From positions 62,001-126,000 of the forward strand of contig JAFAEQ010000067.1 in assembly GCA_023423935.1 (NCBI GenBank): 64,000 nucleotides of DNA. Reading direction: 5' to 3'. Made by a program: the position numbers and the translations under genes. Each line of letters begins with the position of its first letter. Position 1 is the stretch's first letter. The notes under the pieces were generated by a model that worked only from the letters and a program-made list of their open reading frames with translations, ran no database searches and had not been told where the DNA came from. This stretch comes from Pseudomonadota bacterium. GTDB lineage: Bacteria > Pseudomonadota > Gammaproteobacteria > Steroidobacterales > Steroidobacteraceae. Positions 54,893 to 62,120 of the stretch are shown one piece after another.

Positions 54893-55340
54893 GTTCGGCT
54901 AAAGCCGAACCCACAAAAGAAAAGTCAGCTGGCCAACTGGTCTGCTGGTCTGTCGGCCAGAACAGAGCTTCTTATTCTTATTGTGGGTCCGACTTTAGTC
55001 GGACATTCCCAACCTGTTCGGCTGAAGCCGAACCACAGTGAGACTCGCGGCAGCAGCCGCTCTGACTCTTCACTGACTAGCGGACTAGCTGACCAGTTGG
55101 CTAGTGGCTCGCTCAGCATTTAGTCGGACAGAGAATCAGAGGAGCCGCAAAGACCGCAAAAAGGAAGGGACAAACTGTGGAAGCTGTTGTTCTCTGGCTA
55201 GCAGCCTAGCGCCTAGTTGGCTAGCTACTTCCCCTGTGGGTCCGACTTTAGTCGGACATTCCCAACTGTTCGGCTGAAGCCGAACCCACAGTGAGATTCG
55301 CGGCAGCAGCCGCTCTGACTCTTCACTGACTAGCGGACTA
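54893..55340. repeat. Palindrome-rich repeat region C with 107-bp direct duplication
   Basis: Two copies of a 107-bp segment, 54982-55088 and 55235-55341, differ by a few bases. Each holds GTCCGACTTTAGTCGGAC (54987, 55240) and GTTCGGCTGAAGCCGAAC (55016, 55268). GTTCGGCTAAAGCCGAAC lies at 54893, and CTAG-rich segments lie between. With the MITE-like copy downstream this fills the 705-bp gap between the hypothetical gene and the DUF411 gene; no gene is seen. Confidence 0.85.
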
Positions 55341-55490
55341 GTGACCTGTAACAGCCGATTCAGTATTGATGTCACCCCGGCGAAGGCCGGGGTCCAAGCC
55401 CTGTGACCGAACGGGAAATCCCGCGCGGAGATCCCGGCCTTCGCCGGGATGACGACCAAAACAGCACTCTCGAATCAGTCTTTACAGTCC
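55341..55490 (+). mobile_element. MITE-like palindromic element, copy 2
   Basis: It runs from GTGACCTGTAACAGCCGATT to CGAATCAGTCTTTACAGTCC, an imperfect terminal inverted repeat, and holds CCCCGGCGAAGGCCGGGG and a second CCGGCCTTCGCCGG palindrome. It is homologous end to end with 6586-6730, which has the opposite orientation. Confidence 0.72.
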
Positions 55491-55544
55491 ACTAGCTGAC
55501 TAGCTGGCTAGCAGCCTCAGTCGAACTGCCTTGCAGTTCGACGC

Positions 55545-55994
55545 TCAACCGCCGTGCGTCGCGAAGACCGATGTCTTCCCATCCTTGCCGACCAGGATGA
55601 CTTCGTAACGATCGACTTGGCCCGATGGCACTTCCATGCCGGGTGATCCCAAGGGCATGCCGGGCACGGTGAGTCCTTTCGCATCCGGTTTTTCGCGCAG
55701 CAAGCGCTTGATGTCATCGGCAGGCACGTGACCTTCGATGAAGTAGCCGTCGACTTCGGCGGTATGACACGACCCCATACCGTACGGAACACCGACGCGT
55801 TCCTTGATGGCGTTGAGGTTGTCCAAGTTGTGCACTTCGGTCGTGAACCCGGCTTTTTCCAGATGCTCGACCCACGCGCCGCAACAACCGCATGTCGGTG
55901 TCTTGCTGACCACGATCTTGGGGCCAGTCGCTGCGAGAACCTGCGACCAGATCGGCAAGGTGCACAGGCCGACGATGAGATTGCGACGATTCAT
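55545..55994 (-). CDS. DUF411 family exported metal-associated protein
   Basis: 149 aa with a signal peptide (GLCTLPIWSQVLAATG). The DUF411 hallmark SKTPTCGCCGAWVEHLEKAGF follows, here a CxCC thiol motif, then MGSCHTAEVDGYFIEGHVPADDIKRLL. DUF411 proteins often accompany copper resistance genes; none are adjacent here. A GAGGTGATCC ribosome-binding site precedes the ATG. Confidence 0.87.
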   Translation of the reverse strand: MNRRNLIVGLCTLPIWSQVLAATGPKIVVSKTPTCGCCGAWVEHLEKAGFTTEVHNLDNLNAIKERVGVPYGMGSCHTAEVDGYFIEGHVPADDIKRLLREKPDAKGLTVPGMPLGSPGMEVPSGQVDRYEVILVGKDGKTSVFATHGG

Positions 55995-56310
55995 GGATCA
56001 CCTCGATCAAAGGAGATCCGAGCATACCCGCAGGTCCGGTGTCGGAACCAGACGGGTGCGATGCGCGACGGGCTAAACGTCGATGGCTCGAATACGTGGG
56101 ACTGTCGAATGCATGCGACACATGCATCTGAGTTGAGCCGGGCCCTGCTGTTCGAGCAACGGTCGCGCCGACGACGAACTCTTTACCGGTAGCCGCAGGC
56201 GGTTCGCCGGTAATTCGATTCGAGGTGTAACCCTGGAGAGCTCTGCCGAGTCCTAACACTAACCCCGCAATAACGCGGACACGCAGAGAAAGAGCCCCAA
56301 GGAGATCGCC
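55995..56310. other. 316-bp non-coding region upstream of the small exported peptide
   Basis: No gene is seen. Two inverted repeats may be regulatory: ATGCATG-CGACA-CATGCAT at 56109-56127, and TTACCGG (56183) with CCGGTAA (56207). The second could act on the small peptide gene or the mxa-type operon downstream. Confidence 0.4.
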
Positions 56311-56457
56311 ATGTTTGCCGTCACCAGCAAAGTCCAGAGCGCTGTTTGCATGATCCTCGCCGCTGTGATCGTCAGCGCCAGCCTCTCTCTCGGCGCCTTC
56401 GCCGCAGAGCGTGCTGCGCACGACGGCTACTCAGTGACGATCACGCAGATTCAGTAA
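56311..56457 (+). CDS. 48-aa exported peptide upstream of the mxa-type operon
   Basis: AAGGAG lies 6 nt before the ATG. The product has a clear signal-like helix (SAVCMILAAVIVSASLSLGA) ending at AFAAE, so the mature peptide is only ~16 residues (ERAAHDGYSVTITQIQ). The function is unknown; the tail lacks the Glu/Tyr spacing of PqqA. Two strong hairpins follow, so it may be expressed alone or set the level of the operon. Confidence 0.65.
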   Translation: MFAVTSKVQSAVCMILAAVIVSASLSLGAFAAERAAHDGYSVTITQIQ

Positions 56458-56466
56458 CCCCCGCCC

Positions 56467-56501
56467 CCTGCCGGCGTTGCCTTTCATGGCGCGCCGGCAG
56501 G
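56467..56501 (+). terminator. Hairpin after the 48-aa peptide gene
   Basis: CCTGCCGGCG pairs with CGCCGGCAGG around a 15-nt loop, starting 10 nt past the stop. CTTTGG follows. Confidence 0.5.
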
Positions 56502-56516
56502 CTTTGGCACTCACAA

Positions 56517-56542
56517 GCCTCGAGCGCGACCGCGCTCGAGGC
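56517..56542 (+). terminator. Second hairpin after the 48-aa peptide gene
   Basis: GCCTCGAGCGCG pairs perfectly with CGCGCTCGAGGC around AC. No T-run follows; it may end transcription weakly or protect an RNA end. Confidence 0.45.
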
Positions 56543-56675
56543 ATACATCAGTTACGACATTCACGCTGCACCGGCCTTGAACCCTCCAACGGCCCGTGCA
56601 GGTTGCGGCTCGTCCTGACAGACGGACGAGTTGCGTTGCGCTTTGCTATGCCCTCGCGATCTGAAGGGGGCGAGG

Positions 56676-57701
56676 ATGGCTCACGAAGAACAGTTGCAGG
56701 ACTGGCGAGATCGCGCCTTACGTGTGGAGCAGGAGGTCGGCAAGGCGATCATCGGCCAGCCGGATGTCATTCGTCTGATCAATGTCGCGTTGTTCGCGCG
56801 TGGCCACGTGTTGCTGGAAGGCGATGTCGGCGTCGGCAAGACCACGGTGCTTCGCGCGTTCTCGCGTGCGATCGGCGGCGAGTTCGAACGCATCGAAGGG
56901 ACCGTCGATCTGATGCCTGGCGATCTCGTCTATCACACGTACGTAGACATCGAAGGCAAGCCCCGCATCGACCCAGGTCCGCTCTTGCGCCATGGAGAGC
57001 AGCTGGCCACATTCTTCTTCAACGAAATCAATCGCGCGCGTCCGCAGGTGCAGTCGCTGCTGCTGCGCGCCATGGCCGAACGTACCGTCTCGGCCTTCGA
57101 CAAGGTATATCGATTCCCGCACATGATCGTGTTTGCGGATCGCAATCGCGTCGAGAAAGAGGAAACGTTCGAGCTGGCCTCGGCCGCTCGTGATCGCTTC
57201 ATGTTCGAACTGCGCATGCCGACACCTTCCGACGCGGCCGTGCGACGCTCGCTCGTATTCGATCCCGCCTTCCACGATGTCGATGAGTTGCTCGAGCGAG
57301 TGTCGCCCGCGATCCTGCCCTGGCAGGAACTCAATCGGATCGGCGCGGCGATCCAGCGCAGCATTCATGCGAGCGACTCACTGCAGCGCTACATGATGGA
57401 TCTGTGGGACGCAAGTCACGCGCCGGAGAAATTCGGCGTGCGGATCGAAGGCGTCGACATGACCAAGCTGATTCTCGCCGGCGTGAGTCCGCGAGGCATG
57501 ATGTCGTTGACGCGCGCGGCGAGAGTCGTCGCATGGCTGTCGGGCAGGCTGCATCTCACACCGGCTGACATTCACGCAGTCGCACCGTGGACGTTGAGTC
57601 ATCGCGTGTTCTTCACGCCGGTGTACGAACTGCGTCGGGGTCCGCTGGCCGACACGCTGATCGGGCAGATGCTCGAGAAGATCGCCACGCCCGCGGTGTG
57701 A
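56676..57701 (+). CDS. mxaR: MoxR-family AAA ATPase (MxaR-like)
   Basis: 341 aa from the ATG giving MAHEEQLQDWRDRALRVEQEVG. Walker A is GDVGVGKTTV (~48-57), Walker B FFFNEINRARPQ, and the sensor region ..FADRNRVEKEETFELASAARDRF. MoxR ATPases act as chaperones that help cofactor insertion together with von Willebrand A proteins. The downstream DUF58, MxaA-, MxaC-, MxaK- and MxaL-like genes give the mxaRSACKL order of methylotrophs. There it loads calcium into methanol dehydrogenase. Confidence 0.85.
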   Translation: MAHEEQLQDWRDRALRVEQEVGKAIIGQPDVIRLINVALFARGHVLLEGDVGVGKTTVLRAFSRAIGGEFERIEGTVDLMPGDLVYHTYVDIEGKPRIDPGPLLRHGEQLATFFFNEINRARPQVQSLLLRAMAERTVSAFDKVYRFPHMIVFADRNRVEKEETFELASAARDRFMFELRMPTPSDAAVRRSLVFDPAFHDVDELLERVSPAILPWQELNRIGAAIQRSIHASDSLQRYMMDLWDASHAPEKFGVRIEGVDMTKLILAGVSPRGMMSLTRAARVVAWLSGRLHLTPADIHAVAPWTLSHRVFFTPVYELRRGPLADTLIGQMLEKIATPAV

Positions 57702-57703
57702 CG

Positions 57704-58558
57704 ATGAACCTCTCGCACGAATTTCATTACCGGGTGCCTCATCGCTCGGCCGGTTGGCGTCCCGGCTCGCATCCGGGTTCGAGCCTCGGCGCCGGGCAGG
57801 AATTCATCTCGCACGGACGCTTGTACGACTGGCCTGATCCGCGGCGACTGGATCTGCGCGCGAGCCTGCGCGAAGTTCGTGGCGATTGGCTCGTCAGGAT
57901 CCATCGCCAGCGCGTCAGTGTGCCGGTGCACGTCATCGCGGATGTATCGAGCTCGATGCGATTCGGCCAGCGTCGAACGAAGCTCGACGTGGTCGCGGAT
58001 TTCATCGAAGCCTTGGGACAGAGCGCGTTTCGCGTCGGCGATTCGCTCGGCCTGATCGCCTTCGATCGTCACGAGCGCGAAGATCTGTTCATGCCCGCGC
58101 TGCCGAGTCGAGGCGCCGGGACGCTGATGGCTGCAGCCCTGAGACGCTGCGAAGGATCCGCAGGCGACATCGCGGGACTCGAAGAAGCCGCGTCGAAGCT
58201 TGCAGGACGCGCAGGCCTGGTGTTCGTCGCGTCCGATTTTCACTTTGCTCTCGAACGGCTCGATGACGTGCTCGATCTGCTCGCGCCAGCATTCATCGTG
58301 CCGATGATCGTGTTGGACCCCGCCGAGCTGAATCCTCCGCAACACGATGGATTGCTGGTTGTGCAGGATGCGGAAACCGGCGCGCGGCGCACACTCTGGA
58401 TGCGAGCCAGCGTTCGCGCACGCTGGCTCGATTCAGTCGAACGCAGACACCTCGAACTGGATCGCCTGTTCGCCGCACGTGGCATCCGAACGTTTCGCGT
58501 CTGCGGTGCATTCGATGGCGAGGCGCTGTCGCGTTACTTCTTCGAGCTCTCCGCATGA
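57704..58558 (+). CDS. mxaS: DUF58 protein (MxaS-like)
   Basis: 284 aa. The DUF58 core includes GSHPGSSLGAGQEFISHGRL and a vWA-like segment VHVIADVSSSMRFG with the D-x-S-x-S MIDAS pattern, which binds a divalent metal. It starts 2 nt after the mxaR stop and its end overlaps mxaA by 4 nt. In methylotroph clusters this gene follows mxaR and is needed for active methanol dehydrogenase. Confidence 0.82.
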   Translation: MNLSHEFHYRVPHRSAGWRPGSHPGSSLGAGQEFISHGRLYDWPDPRRLDLRASLREVRGDWLVRIHRQRVSVPVHVIADVSSSMRFGQRRTKLDVVADFIEALGQSAFRVGDSLGLIAFDRHEREDLFMPALPSRGAGTLMAAALRRCEGSAGDIAGLEEAASKLAGRAGLVFVASDFHFALERLDDVLDLLAPAFIVPMIVLDPAELNPPQHDGLLVVQDAETGARRTLWMRASVRARWLDSVERRHLELDRLFAARGIRTFRVCGAFDGEALSRYFFELSA

Positions 58559-59421
58559 AAGCGGTGGGTCGCGGCCGCTGTTTCGCTCTCCTGTTGTTCG
58601 CAGGCACGGCAGCACCGATCGCGACCATTGCCGCTGAGCAAACATCCGCAACTATCGAGCAGCCGCGCTCCTTCGGCTACGTAATCGGAGACGTCGTCAC
58701 TCAGCGCATTCTGATGCCCGATCGCTTCATGCCTGCCGATCTCACGACACCGCAACGCCTAGGTCTTTGGTTCGAGCGGCGAGGAACCCGGACCGAAGTG
58801 ACCTCTGATGGATCGCACTGGCTGATCGTTGACTATCAATTGACCAACGCGCCGCGGACGCTCGGCGCTGCGAACCTGCCGGCGTGGACGCTCGAATCGA
58901 AGGTTGGTGCAAAGCTGAACGTCCCCGCGTGGTCGATGAATGTCAGCGCGCTGATTCCTGAGAACGCATCACCTTCGATCGAGCTGCTGCGACCCGATCG
59001 TGCTGCACCGCTGATCCCGACGGCGGCGATGCGAGCACGCTTTCACTTCGCGCTGCTGGCATTGGCGCTCGTGCTCGTGAGCTGGATTGCATGGACGCAG
59101 TGGCGCAACCGCCGGGAGCGCGCAAACCTTCCGTTTGCACATGCATTGCACGAGATGCGCCATCTCGAGGACGACGCACCGCTCGCATGGCAGACGTTGC
59201 ATCGCGCGTTCGACCGGGCGGCTGGGCGTGTGATTCAGCTCGAGAATCTGCCCGCCTTGTTTCAACGCGCTCCACACCTTGCACCGCTCCGCCCGGATAT
59301 CGAACAGTTCTTCACGCAATCGAGCGATCGGTTCTTCGGCACAGGCGTTGCCCAAGAATCGATCTCGACACGCTCGTTGTGTCGCGAGCTGCAGCGACTC
59401 GAGCAGCGATACGCGCCATGA
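58555..59421 (+). CDS. mxaA: MxaA-like membrane protein
   Basis: 288 aa with a signal peptide (LLLFAGTAAPIATIAAE). A periplasmic domain (~25-160) with QPRSFGYVIGDVVTQRILMP resembles MxaA. One membrane helix (FHFALLALALVLVSWIAW) is followed by a cytoplasmic tail. Overlap of 4 nt with both neighbours points to coupled translation. It is known to be needed for calcium insertion in methanol dehydrogenase; here the recipient enzyme is not in view. The assignment rests on order plus topology. Confidence 0.75.
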   Translation: MKAVGRGRCFALLLFAGTAAPIATIAAEQTSATIEQPRSFGYVIGDVVTQRILMPDRFMPADLTTPQRLGLWFERRGTRTEVTSDGSHWLIVDYQLTNAPRTLGAANLPAWTLESKVGAKLNVPAWSMNVSALIPENASPSIELLRPDRAAPLIPTAAMRARFHFALLALALVLVSWIAWTQWRNRRERANLPFAHALHEMRHLEDDAPLAWQTLHRAFDRAAGRVIQLENLPALFQRAPHLAPLRPDIEQFFTQSSDRFFGTGVAQESISTRSLCRELQRLEQRYAP

Positions 59422-60431
59422 ACGGCGGCTTCGATTTCGCTCAGCCGTGGGCATTATTGTTGCTGCCGCTCGCACTGTTGCCGTTGCTGCGCAGCCGACG
59501 CGAAACGCTCACGTTCTCGTTCGTCCCGCTCTTGCCCGAAGATGCGCTGGGCCGTGTCCTGGGTTGGTTGTGGCCGCTGCTCGGTATGCTCGCGCTCGCG
59601 AGCATCATTCTGGCGCTCGCCCAACCTGGGCGAGCGGAAACGCAGGTTCAACGCAGCGGCCAGGGTGCAGAGATCCTGGTGCTGCTCGATCGCAGCCGCA
59701 GCATGGATGACCGAATGTTGCCGAGTGACTGGCGTCAGCTCGATCCAGCCGTGCTGCTCTATCACAAGGATCGCGGCCCACAGAAGAGCGCGACTGCGCG
59801 CGATCTGCTGTCGCGATTCGTCGCGCAACGTGCCGATGATCGATTCTCGCTCATGTACTTCAGCACCAGACCAATGAGCGTGGTGCCCTTCACTCAACAT
59901 GACGATGTGGTCGAGGCAGGTATAGAGGCCGGTGCGACTGGACGTGGGCTTTCGGAAACGGACGTTGGACGCGCACTGCTGGCAGCCATCGGCGAGTTCG
60001 ATGATCGCGCGTATACGGGCAGCAGAATCATCCTGCTCGTATCCGACGGCGGGGCACATCTCAACGAGGAGACCGCGGACCGCATCCGGCGCGGTCTGTT
60101 CCGCAACCGCATCGGGCTGTATTGGATCTACCTGCGCTCCTACAACAGCCCCGAGCTGGATTCGACGCTGGCGCGTTGGGACAACGCGCCGGAGATGGCG
60201 TTGCACCGATTCTTTCAGTCGCTGCAGACACCTTATCGCGCATATCAAGCCGAGGCGCCGGAGGATCTCGCGAAAGCGGTCAGAGATGTCGATCGCCAGC
60301 AGAATCTGCCGCTCGATTTCACGGAGACCGTTCCGCGGCAAGACGATAGCCGCTACTTCATTGCCATGGCCGCGCTCTGCTGTGCGCTGCTGCTGGCCTA
60401 TCGATCCGTGCTGCTGCGGAGCTGGTCATGA
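59418..60431 (+). CDS. mxaC: vWA-domain membrane protein (MxaC-like)
   Basis: 337 aa. Two membrane helices precede a von Willebrand A domain whose MIDAS reads LLDRSRSMDDR (D-x-S-x-S). A third helix closes the C-terminus (FIAMAALCCALLLAYRSVLL). Extra vWA landmarks are VQRSGQGAEILV and IILLVSDGGAH. It starts inside the mxaA stop (ATGA) and ends inside the mxaK start. The family is a Ca-handling partner of the MoxR ATPase. Confidence 0.82.
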   Translation: MNGGFDFAQPWALLLLPLALLPLLRSRRETLTFSFVPLLPEDALGRVLGWLWPLLGMLALASIILALAQPGRAETQVQRSGQGAEILVLLDRSRSMDDRMLPSDWRQLDPAVLLYHKDRGPQKSATARDLLSRFVAQRADDRFSLMYFSTRPMSVVPFTQHDDVVEAGIEAGATGRGLSETDVGRALLAAIGEFDDRAYTGSRIILLVSDGGAHLNEETADRIRRGLFRNRIGLYWIYLRSYNSPELDSTLARWDNAPEMALHRFFQSLQTPYRAYQAEAPEDLAKAVRDVDRQQNLPLDFTETVPRQDDSRYFIAMAALCCALLLAYRSVLLRSWS

Positions 60432-60952
60432 GACGAAGAGTTGCCTCGTGGACGTTCGCTGGACTGGCATTCGCTTGCGCCGCCTTCGCCGCACATCAGG
60501 CCTGGCAACTGCATGAGAGCGAACGCGTGAACGCCGCCATCGCGAGCGCGCGCATCGAGAACTTCGATGCCAGCGTTCCACAGGCGCGACTCGCACGGGC
60601 TTTGGCGTTGTCCCGTGCCGGTGAATTCGATGCTGCGGTCAAGGCATACAAGTCGGTGATCACAGAGCATCGCGGCGAGCTTCGATCGCTTGCGCTCTAT
60701 GATCTCGGCAATCTTTACATGCGCACCGCACTCGCAAACAGCTCGCAGGCGCTGCCGCTCGTCGAGCTCGCGAAGCAAAGCTATCGCACGCTGTTACGCG
60801 CGGAGCCGGCGAACTGGGATGCACGCTACAACCTCGAGCTGGCGCTGCGGATGGCTCCCGAGGTCGAGCGCGAAGTCGAAGAGAACGAAGAGCCGCCCAA
60901 ACGCGAACAGAGCACGAGCACGCTCCAAGGCGTAAGGATCGATCTGCCATGA
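60428..60952 (+). CDS. mxaK: MxaK-like TPR protein
   Basis: 174 aa with a signal or anchor helix (WTFAGLAFACAAFAAHQAWQ). The rest is TPR-like helical sequence (DAAVKAYKSVITEHRGELR, SLALYDLGNLYMRTALANS, TLLRAEPANWDARYNLELAL). The tail is acidic (EREVEENEEPP). It lies between mxaC- and mxaL-like genes with 4-nt overlaps on both sides, which is the usual position of mxaK. Confidence 0.75.
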   Translation: MRRRVASWTFAGLAFACAAFAAHQAWQLHESERVNAAIASARIENFDASVPQARLARALALSRAGEFDAAVKAYKSVITEHRGELRSLALYDLGNLYMRTALANSSQALPLVELAKQSYRTLLRAEPANWDARYNLELALRMAPEVEREVEENEEPPKREQSTSTLQGVRIDLP

Positions 60953-61899
60953 AGCGCGGCGGAATGCTGCGCGGCGCTTTCGACAAGGACTCGCGGCTCA
61001 TCGCAGCTGCACTCGTTCTGTTACTGGTCGCACTCGTTCTTCCTGCGGTTAAGCTTCCGCGAGATACCTTCGACTACGTCGTCGTCCTCGACATCAGTCA
61101 GAGCATGAATGTGGAGGACTACGAACTCGACGGTCAGCCCGCAAGCCGCCTCACGTTTGCACGCGCTGCGGCCCGGCGCGCGTTGCAAGCCCTTCCCTGC
61201 GGCTCACGCGTCGGATGGGCCGCCTTTACCGGTTATCGCACCGTGCTGCTGCTCGCACCCGTCGAGGTCTGCGCGAACTACAGCGATCTGCTTGCGTCGC
61301 TCGACAAGATCGACGGTCGCATGCGTTGGTCCAACGCGAGCGAAATCACGAAGGGCGTGTATTGGTCGGTGCTGTCGGCCCGCGCGACTCGCGGCCAACC
61401 GAATGTCGTCTTCCTGAGCGATGGCCAGGAAGCACCACCGATCGATCCGATGTACCCGCCGCGCGTGCTCGAAGAATTGAATGACAACCCGATTCGCGGC
61501 TGGTTGATCGGCACAGGCTCCTCGACGCCCAGTCCCATTCCGCGAATCGATGAGGAAGGCAGGCGTCAGGGTTTCTGGCGCGAGGACGAAGTGGTTCAAA
61601 CACCGCAGTGGCTGAGCAAACCAAGCTCGACGAGCGGCGAGCACCTGTCCGCGTTACGCGAAGAGCACCTTCGAACACTCGCGAAGCAACTGCACTTCGA
61701 CTACGCGCGCCTCGACGATCTCGATTCACTCAGCACCGCGATGCGCGATCCTCGCTTCGCTCGACGTCGCGCGACACCTACGGACTTGAGCGGAGTACCC
61801 GTAGCGCTCGCGTTGGTGCTGCTCGCGATACGATTCGGAGGAGAGGCGTGGGAACGTCTCGTGTTTCGCGATCGGAAGCGGATCGTGGGGAACTCGTGA
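60949..61899 (+). CDS. mxaL: vWA-domain membrane protein (MxaL-like)
   Basis: 316 aa. Membrane helices lie at ~17-30 and ~280-300. The vWA domain between them has the MIDAS VVLDISQSMNVEDYE and the later NVVFLSDGQEAPP. It is translationally coupled to mxaK (4-nt overlap) and to a short ORF that starts at its stop codon. MxaL is part of the calcium-insertion machinery in methylotrophs. Confidence 0.82.
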   Translation: MKRGGMLRGAFDKDSRLIAAALVLLLVALVLPAVKLPRDTFDYVVVLDISQSMNVEDYELDGQPASRLTFARAAARRALQALPCGSRVGWAAFTGYRTVLLLAPVEVCANYSDLLASLDKIDGRMRWSNASEITKGVYWSVLSARATRGQPNVVFLSDGQEAPPIDPMYPPRVLEELNDNPIRGWLIGTGSSTPSPIPRIDEEGRRQGFWREDEVVQTPQWLSKPSSTSGEHLSALREEHLRTLAKQLHFDYARLDDLDSLSTAMRDPRFARRRATPTDLSGVPVALALVLLAIRFGGEAWERLVFRDRKRIVGNS

Positions 61900-62120
61900 A
61901 TCCCAGCACGATCGTCGCAAATTGCGTGGGCGACTTTCGTACCAAAGAATTGACCGCCGAGTGCGCCGTCGCAACGCGAAGCGAACTCGCGCTGCGGGTG
62001 CTCTGCGCTGATGCGCGCTCACTGAGCTATCCGAGTTCAAGCGGAGAGGTCCGCGAACCGCGCCGGGCCGCAGCCGTCAGGTTCAGCCCGTCTCCGGCGC
62101 GGCCTCTAGCTTCGCTTTGA
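61896..62120 (+). CDS. Unrecognised 74-aa product coupled to mxaL
   Basis: GTGA overlaps the mxaL stop, which continues the pattern of 4-nt overlaps in the operon and supports translation. The product (NPSTIVANCVGDFRTKELTAE at the start, a low-complexity Arg/Ser/Pro end) matches nothing recognised. Its last 38 nt overlap the convergent ATPase gene, and the G+C drops soon after, so it may be a gene truncated at the junction with an acquired segment. Confidence 0.4.
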   Translation: MNPSTIVANCVGDFRTKELTAECAVATRSELALRVLCADARSLSYPSSSGEVREPRRAAAVRFSPSPARPLASL

